A DNA stretch of 53,527 nt from the NCBI GenBank assembly GCA_902802945.1, contig CADCOC010000032.1, positions 1 through 53,527 on the forward strand, written 5' to 3'. This stretch comes from an uncultured bacterium. Lineage in GTDB: Bacteria > Verrucomicrobiota > Kiritimatiellia > RFP12 > UBA1067. Positions within the stretch are counted from its first letter, which is position 1. Every line of letters starts with the position of its first letter. Shown here piece by piece: positions 49,718 to 53,527 of the stretch. The notes beneath the pieces are model-generated. The model searched no databases and was not told the DNA's origin. It was given only the letters and a program-made list of their open reading frames with translations. The translations under genes were made by a program, and so were the position numbers.

Positions 49718-52700
49718 ATGAAAACAAAGACAATTCGTGCCGCGCTTGCGGCGATCTGCGTGGCGGCGGCGTTGCCGTCGTTTGCCGATACGAACATCAC
49801 GGAGTACGTGAAGCTCACGGAGGACGCCGACTGGTCCTCGCTCGGTACGGTGAATATCGTCGCCGACGCGGGCATCCACCTCAACGGGCACAACCTGACC
49901 GTCGCGGGATTTACGGGCGCCGGCTCGATCTACTCGTCCGCGCTTCCGCCTGGCTACGCGGAGCTGGAATACGTTTATGCGGACGCCGGGCAATACATTG
50001 ATACTGGTATAAGACCAGACGGGGAAAGCAAAATCGTCGCGGACGTAACATACACCGGGAACACAGGTGCAAATGTCTGGCAGCCGCTCATCAGCGCGTC
50101 AAACGGCGGAAACAACAACATCTATGGTGTGTGGATATGGCCGGTGAGCAATGTCTCAAAATGGTCTGTTGCATACAATGGCGTTGATCATTATTCTAGT
50201 TGCACGGTTGCAGCCAACACGCGGTATGCCATCGAGGCCACCTGGGGGCCGAAATCGGCCAACCGAACCATGAAGATAAACGGGACGAGCTACACTCTCA
50301 ATAAAACAAGTGACAAATCAACTGTGACGGTTGCGCAGGCGATGTTCCTTCCTGCTAGAAATCGGGCAGGTGCGGTGGCGGAAAAGTCCAAGTTCAAAAT
50401 CTACTCCTTCTCGATCTACAAGCCACAGACAACTCTCGTGCGCAAATATATTCCGGCGAAGCGCCTGTCAGACGAGGTGTCTGGCCTCTACGATACGGTG
50501 AGCGGGAAGTTTTTCCCGAGCGTGTCCGAGACTGCATTCGCCGAAGGTCCTGAAGTCGGGAGAAGTGGCGGCGAACTGCGCATCAACGTGGCGAGTGGCA
50601 CGTTCCAGAACTCCACGGTCGCCATTTCCAACTCGGTGAAAGTGGTCAAGCTTGGCGCGGGAATGTACACCTCCAACAAACGGCAGAATTACAGCGGTGG
50701 CACGGACGTGAAAGCAGGGAGGATCAGCTTTTTGCGTACCGCATCCACAGCCGATTCCAACGGGTTCGGCACGTGGGGTTCGGCCATCAACGTCGCGTCC
50801 AACGCACAGGTTGTCATCAATGCCGACTATCAGACGCTCAACGGCTACAATGTGACGATTGCCGGCGACGGCCCGGACGGCAGCGGCGCAATCTACGGGA
50901 ACGCCAGCGGGAGCCAGACCGCGTGGAATTTTTCATACATCGGGAGCCTGACCCTTTCCGGCGATGCGTCGATCAAGACCATTGCCGACGACGCCTTCGA
51001 TCTCAACCTCAACAGCCAGGGCGTCGACATTGCGCTCAACGGCCACACGCTGACGGCCAACGGCTCCGCGCGGTTCATCGTCTGGAGCGCGCACGTGGTT
51101 GACTCTGGCCGGATCGTGTCGAACATCTCGCCGGGGTCGAACGGCGCGAACAGCTGCTTCTACACGCACGGCAACGGCGTCTCGGCCCCGCTTGCGGACT
51201 TCGAGGTCGCGCAGGGCAAGGCCCTCGGCGGCGAGCAGCCGATGACGGTGAGCAACCTCGTGATGCGCGGGGCGTACTATCCGCGCAACGGCGCATTGTA
51301 CAACGTGACGGTTCTCGGGCGCTACTCGCCGAAGAGCACCTGCGGAGGCTTTCCGAAGGTCACGCTCGGCGACGCGACGCACCTCTCGCCCGTGTTTGAC
51401 CTGTCCGACCGCTCGTCCACATACGACGGAAACAGGGGAGTCGCGTTCGCCGAGGGTTCCGTCGTGACGGTTTACGTGGGCGCGCGGACGATCAACGTCG
51501 GCGACAAGCTTGTTTCATGGAGCAGCCAGCCGGACCTTTCCATTTCCTTCTCGCTGACGGGCGACGGCTGGACGGCGGAGGAGCGCGAGATCGCGCTTGC
51601 CGCGCGCGGGGACGGCCTCTACGTGAAGACGACCGTTGCGCCGGCATACGCCACGCTTGACGTCGCCAACGACGAATGGCAGTTCTTCGCGGCGGACGGC
51701 ACGCCGTATCCCGATGAATGGACCGACGGCGTGACGAGCGACATGCAGGTACGTTTCTCATCATACGAGGAATACGTTGCTATCAAGGCGAAGGGAGTGT
51801 CGCCCTCGATGTTCGTCATGACGGGGTTCACAATGCCCGAGGGACTCGGCGAGGTCGATGCGACGGTGGGGATGGTTTACCAGTTCGACGAAGGCATTGT
51901 GATCGACATAAAGGGCAATTCGCTCAAGTTTCCGTCCAGCATGATGTTCGGCGACAAGGCGTTCACCGTGACGTCGTCGGTCGCTGGCGGCGAGGTCGTG
52001 ATCGACGTTCCAAGCGGAACGTCGCGGAACACGTCGATGACGCTTTCGGGCAGCCTGAAGGTGACGAAGAAGGGCGCGGGCACGTTCGTCTCGGCGTTGT
52101 CGCAGACGTACACGGACGGCACGGACGTGGAGGCGGGAACAGTGCGTCCGCCGGATTCCCCCGCAGACAATAACTACACCTACAGCGGCGACACCTTCGC
52201 GGCGTTCGGCACGGGAATGGTGAACGTCCTGACCGGCGCGGCATTCGACGTGCGCGGCAACTACGGCTACACGAACGTCGTCCTCAAGGGCGGCACGATC
52301 GCGAACACGCTGCGCTCGATGGGCCAGACGGCGAAGCCCGGCGTGTTTGCGGCGTCGCTTGCCGATTCCGATACGTCGTACCTCAACATGTACTTCGGCG
52401 GAGACGCCAGCAAATACAACATGATCTACGGCAAAGCCGGCCTCGCCACCGATCTGGGCGGCAAGACGCTGGAGATAACCACGTGGAACAACCTCAGCAT
52501 CCGTTCCGCGCTGACGAACGGCACCATAGTGGCAAACGAAAAGGGCGGCTGGTTCATGTTCGATGCGGCACTCGACATGCGCATGACGAAATTTGTGTGT
52601 AACGGTGCTCTGCAGGTTAACGCCAATCTGGAAATAGGGGAATACGAGAACCGTGGCAACACGCAGTACATGCTCGGGTCGTCAAAGATGAACGTCCACC

Positions 52701-53032
52701 GCAGGTTCTGCCCCATCGCCAAGACGTACTTCTACGGCTGCACGATGCTTGGCGGCTGCACGTTCGACCTTTCACAGCGCGAGACTCTATTCACGACAAG
52801 CTGCACAAACCACCAGAACAAGGTTTACTCCGTTGCCTACGCGGACAACGCGACGATCAAGGTGAAGCTCGGCGAGCGGAAGGTCAGGAACGGGACGAAG
52901 ATCGTCGGCTGGACGTCAAAGCCGACCAACAACGTGAAGTTCATCGCGGCGGAGGATGAGCGTCGACGCGCCTTCGCGATAAAGGACGACGGCCTTTACG
53001 TCTATAGCGGCTTCGTATTGATCGTAAAGTAG
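49718..53032 (+). CDS. Large secreted protein with autotransporter-associated beta-strand repeats
   Basis: 1104 residues. Signal MKTKTIRAALAAICVAAALP then SFA. At least two PATR-type repeats: VVKLGAGMYTSNKRQNYSGG, then TDVKAG (about 310-335), and VTKKGAGTFVSALSQTYTDG, then TDVEAG (about 785-810). A lectin-like jelly-roll segment spans about 80-275 (LEYVYADAGQYIDTGIRPDG, KFKIYSFSIYKPQTTLVRKY). The rest is beta-helix-like. No outer-membrane barrel and no recognisable sorting signal at the C terminus, so how it is retained or released is unclear. Probably a surface adhesin or matrix protein. Such proteins are massively expanded in Kiritimatiellota. Confidence 0.75.
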   Translation: MKTKTIRAALAAICVAAALPSFADTNITEYVKLTEDADWSSLGTVNIVADAGIHLNGHNLTVAGFTGAGSIYSSALPPGYAELEYVYADAGQYIDTGIRPDGESKIVADVTYTGNTGANVWQPLISASNGGNNNIYGVWIWPVSNVSKWSVAYNGVDHYSSCTVAANTRYAIEATWGPKSANRTMKINGTSYTLNKTSDKSTVTVAQAMFLPARNRAGAVAEKSKFKIYSFSIYKPQTTLVRKYIPAKRLSDEVSGLYDTVSGKFFPSVSETAFAEGPEVGRSGGELRINVASGTFQNSTVAISNSVKVVKLGAGMYTSNKRQNYSGGTDVKAGRISFLRTASTADSNGFGTWGSAINVASNAQVVINADYQTLNGYNVTIAGDGPDGSGAIYGNASGSQTAWNFSYIGSLTLSGDASIKTIADDAFDLNLNSQGVDIALNGHTLTANGSARFIVWSAHVVDSGRIVSNISPGSNGANSCFYTHGNGVSAPLADFEVAQGKALGGEQPMTVSNLVMRGAYYPRNGALYNVTVLGRYSPKSTCGGFPKVTLGDATHLSPVFDLSDRSSTYDGNRGVAFAEGSVVTVYVGARTINVGDKLVSWSSQPDLSISFSLTGDGWTAEEREIALAARGDGLYVKTTVAPAYATLDVANDEWQFFAADGTPYPDEWTDGVTSDMQVRFSSYEEYVAIKAKGVSPSMFVMTGFTMPEGLGEVDATVGMVYQFDEGIVIDIKGNSLKFPSSMMFGDKAFTVTSSVAGGEVVIDVPSGTSRNTSMTLSGSLKVTKKGAGTFVSALSQTYTDGTDVEAGTVRPPDSPADNNYTYSGDTFAAFGTGMVNVLTGAAFDVRGNYGYTNVVLKGGTIANTLRSMGQTAKPGVFAASLADSDTSYLNMYFGGDASKYNMIYGKAGLATDLGGKTLEITTWNNLSIRSALTNGTIVANEKGGWFMFDAALDMRMTKFVCNGALQVNANLEIGEYENRGNTQYMLGSSKMNVHRRFCPIAKTYFYGCTMLGGCTFDLSQRETLFTTSCTNHQNKVYSVAYADNATIKVKLGERKVRNGTKIVGWTSKPTNNVKFIAAEDERRRAFAIKDDGLYVYSGFVLIVK

Positions 53033-53067
53033 AAGTGTGCACCTACAGGAACCACAAGGAAACAGGT

Positions 53068-53527
53068 ATGGAAACAAAGATGATTCGCGCCGCGCTTGCG
53101 GCGATGTGCGTAGCGGCGGCGGTGCCGACATTGGCCGGAACGGGAAAGTCGATCTCGATCAACTTTGCCGGGCCGAGGGATTCGACGGCGAATCCGGGCG
53201 ATTCGGCCTTTAGCGCTGTGAGCGGTTCGGCGCTCTTTGGCGCGCTGCCCGTTGCAGGCGACAACTGGAACAATTTCCAGACGCATTCCTCCACGCACGG
53301 AAGCGGCGTGGCGGGCGCGTCGTCGATCAAGCTCAACGACGGCTCCGTCGCGGCAGGCGTATCTGCATCGTGGAACGCCAGCTGCACGTGGTCGGTAAGT
53401 ACGAGCTCCACGACGGACAACATCTTCAACTCGTTTCTCGATGGATCTGCCGCGCAGACGCTGACTCTGTCGGGGCTGACGCCGGAAAATGGATTTCCTT
53501 CCACTTGCACGGTCTATATCTATTGCG
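53068..53527 (+). CDS. Secreted protein, 3' truncated by window end
   Basis: The first 153 residues are visible. Signal METKMIRAALAAMCVAAAVP is nearly the same as in the preceding gene. The mature part is Ser/Gly-rich (SISINFAGPRDSTANPGDSA, GSGVAGASSIKLNDGS, QTLTLSGLTPENGF) and looks like the N terminus of a beta-sandwich surface protein. RBS AAGGA. 35 bp after the previous stop, so probably cotranscribed. Confidence 0.7.
   Translation, partial: METKMIRAALAAMCVAAAVPTLAGTGKSISINFAGPRDSTANPGDSAFSAVSGSALFGALPVAGDNWNNFQTHSSTHGSGVAGASSIKLNDGSVAAGVSASWNASCTWSVSTSSTTDNIFNSFLDGSAAQTLTLSGLTPENGFPSTCTVYIYC

Noticed and set aside
1..53527. tRNA or rRNA genes
   Set aside because: No cloverleaf with a GTTCRA-type T-arm and CCA end, nor conserved rRNA blocks, were seen by eye; a tRNAscan run would be decisive.

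Overview
The window looks like chromosomal DNA from an uncultured, fermentative, probably gut-dwelling bacterium of the PVC group, most likely Kiritimatiellota or a close Verrucomicrobiota relative. This is an inference. It rests on high GC, a DUF6259 secreted hydrolase, large secreted proteins with autotransporter-associated beta-strand repeats, class III glutamine synthetase, DUF234-type ATPases and many short palindromic repeats. No rRNA, tRNA or marker phylogeny is available in the window to confirm it.

Layout. 1-5.2 kb: accessory region with the tail of a DUF234 ATPase, a GH43-like glycosidase joined in frame to a TSCPD domain, a DUF6259 hydrolase and several gene remnants. 5.2-26 kb: nitrogen, nucleotide and leucine metabolism (glnN, purF, carA, pyrG, leuACDB on the minus strand, carB), interspersed with small toxin-antitoxin-like modules and a large lipoprotein. 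26-31 kb: lipoprotein, trmJ, YgjP-like metalloprotease, efp, galE, uracil-DNA glycosylase. 31-42 kb: housekeeping cluster (HMA-like lipoprotein, xerD-type recombinase, HU, nusB, ribD, ribE, unknown membrane protein, nusA, infB, rbfA, truB, ribF) with many overlapping genes. 42-48.6 kb: decayed paralogues, a Tat-exported six-hairpin-type glycosidase, then vapBC coupled to a DNA cytosine methyltransferase and a DUF4928 presumptive restriction enzyme. 48.7-53.5 kb: an EEP-family lipoprotein and two secreted proteins.

Two systems stand out. First, glnN, carA, pyrG and carB each carry a sigma-54 type promoter (GG-N10-GC) preceded by a 15-bp palindrome TTACA-N5-TGTAA. The palindrome centre sits at exactly -66 in three genes and at -89 in the fourth. 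This is a coherent glutamine-centred regulon with a candidate enhancer-binding-protein site. Second, purF, carA, pyrG, carB, leuB, leuC and the uracil-DNA glycosylase gene contain hairpin-forming repeats inserted without breaking the reading frame. Some are GTAG/GGAG-headed REP/BIME palindromes; others are hairpins built from 7-9 bp words. PurF alone has eight. None were seen in the 31-42 kb housekeeping cluster.

Other regulatory finds are a complete leucine attenuator (Leu-rich leader peptide, antiterminator, terminator) ahead of leuACDB, a nested-stem RNA candidate upstream of the 13 kb lipoprotein, and a second, diverged copy of the carB 3' end on the far side of a DUF3791/DUF3990 cassette.
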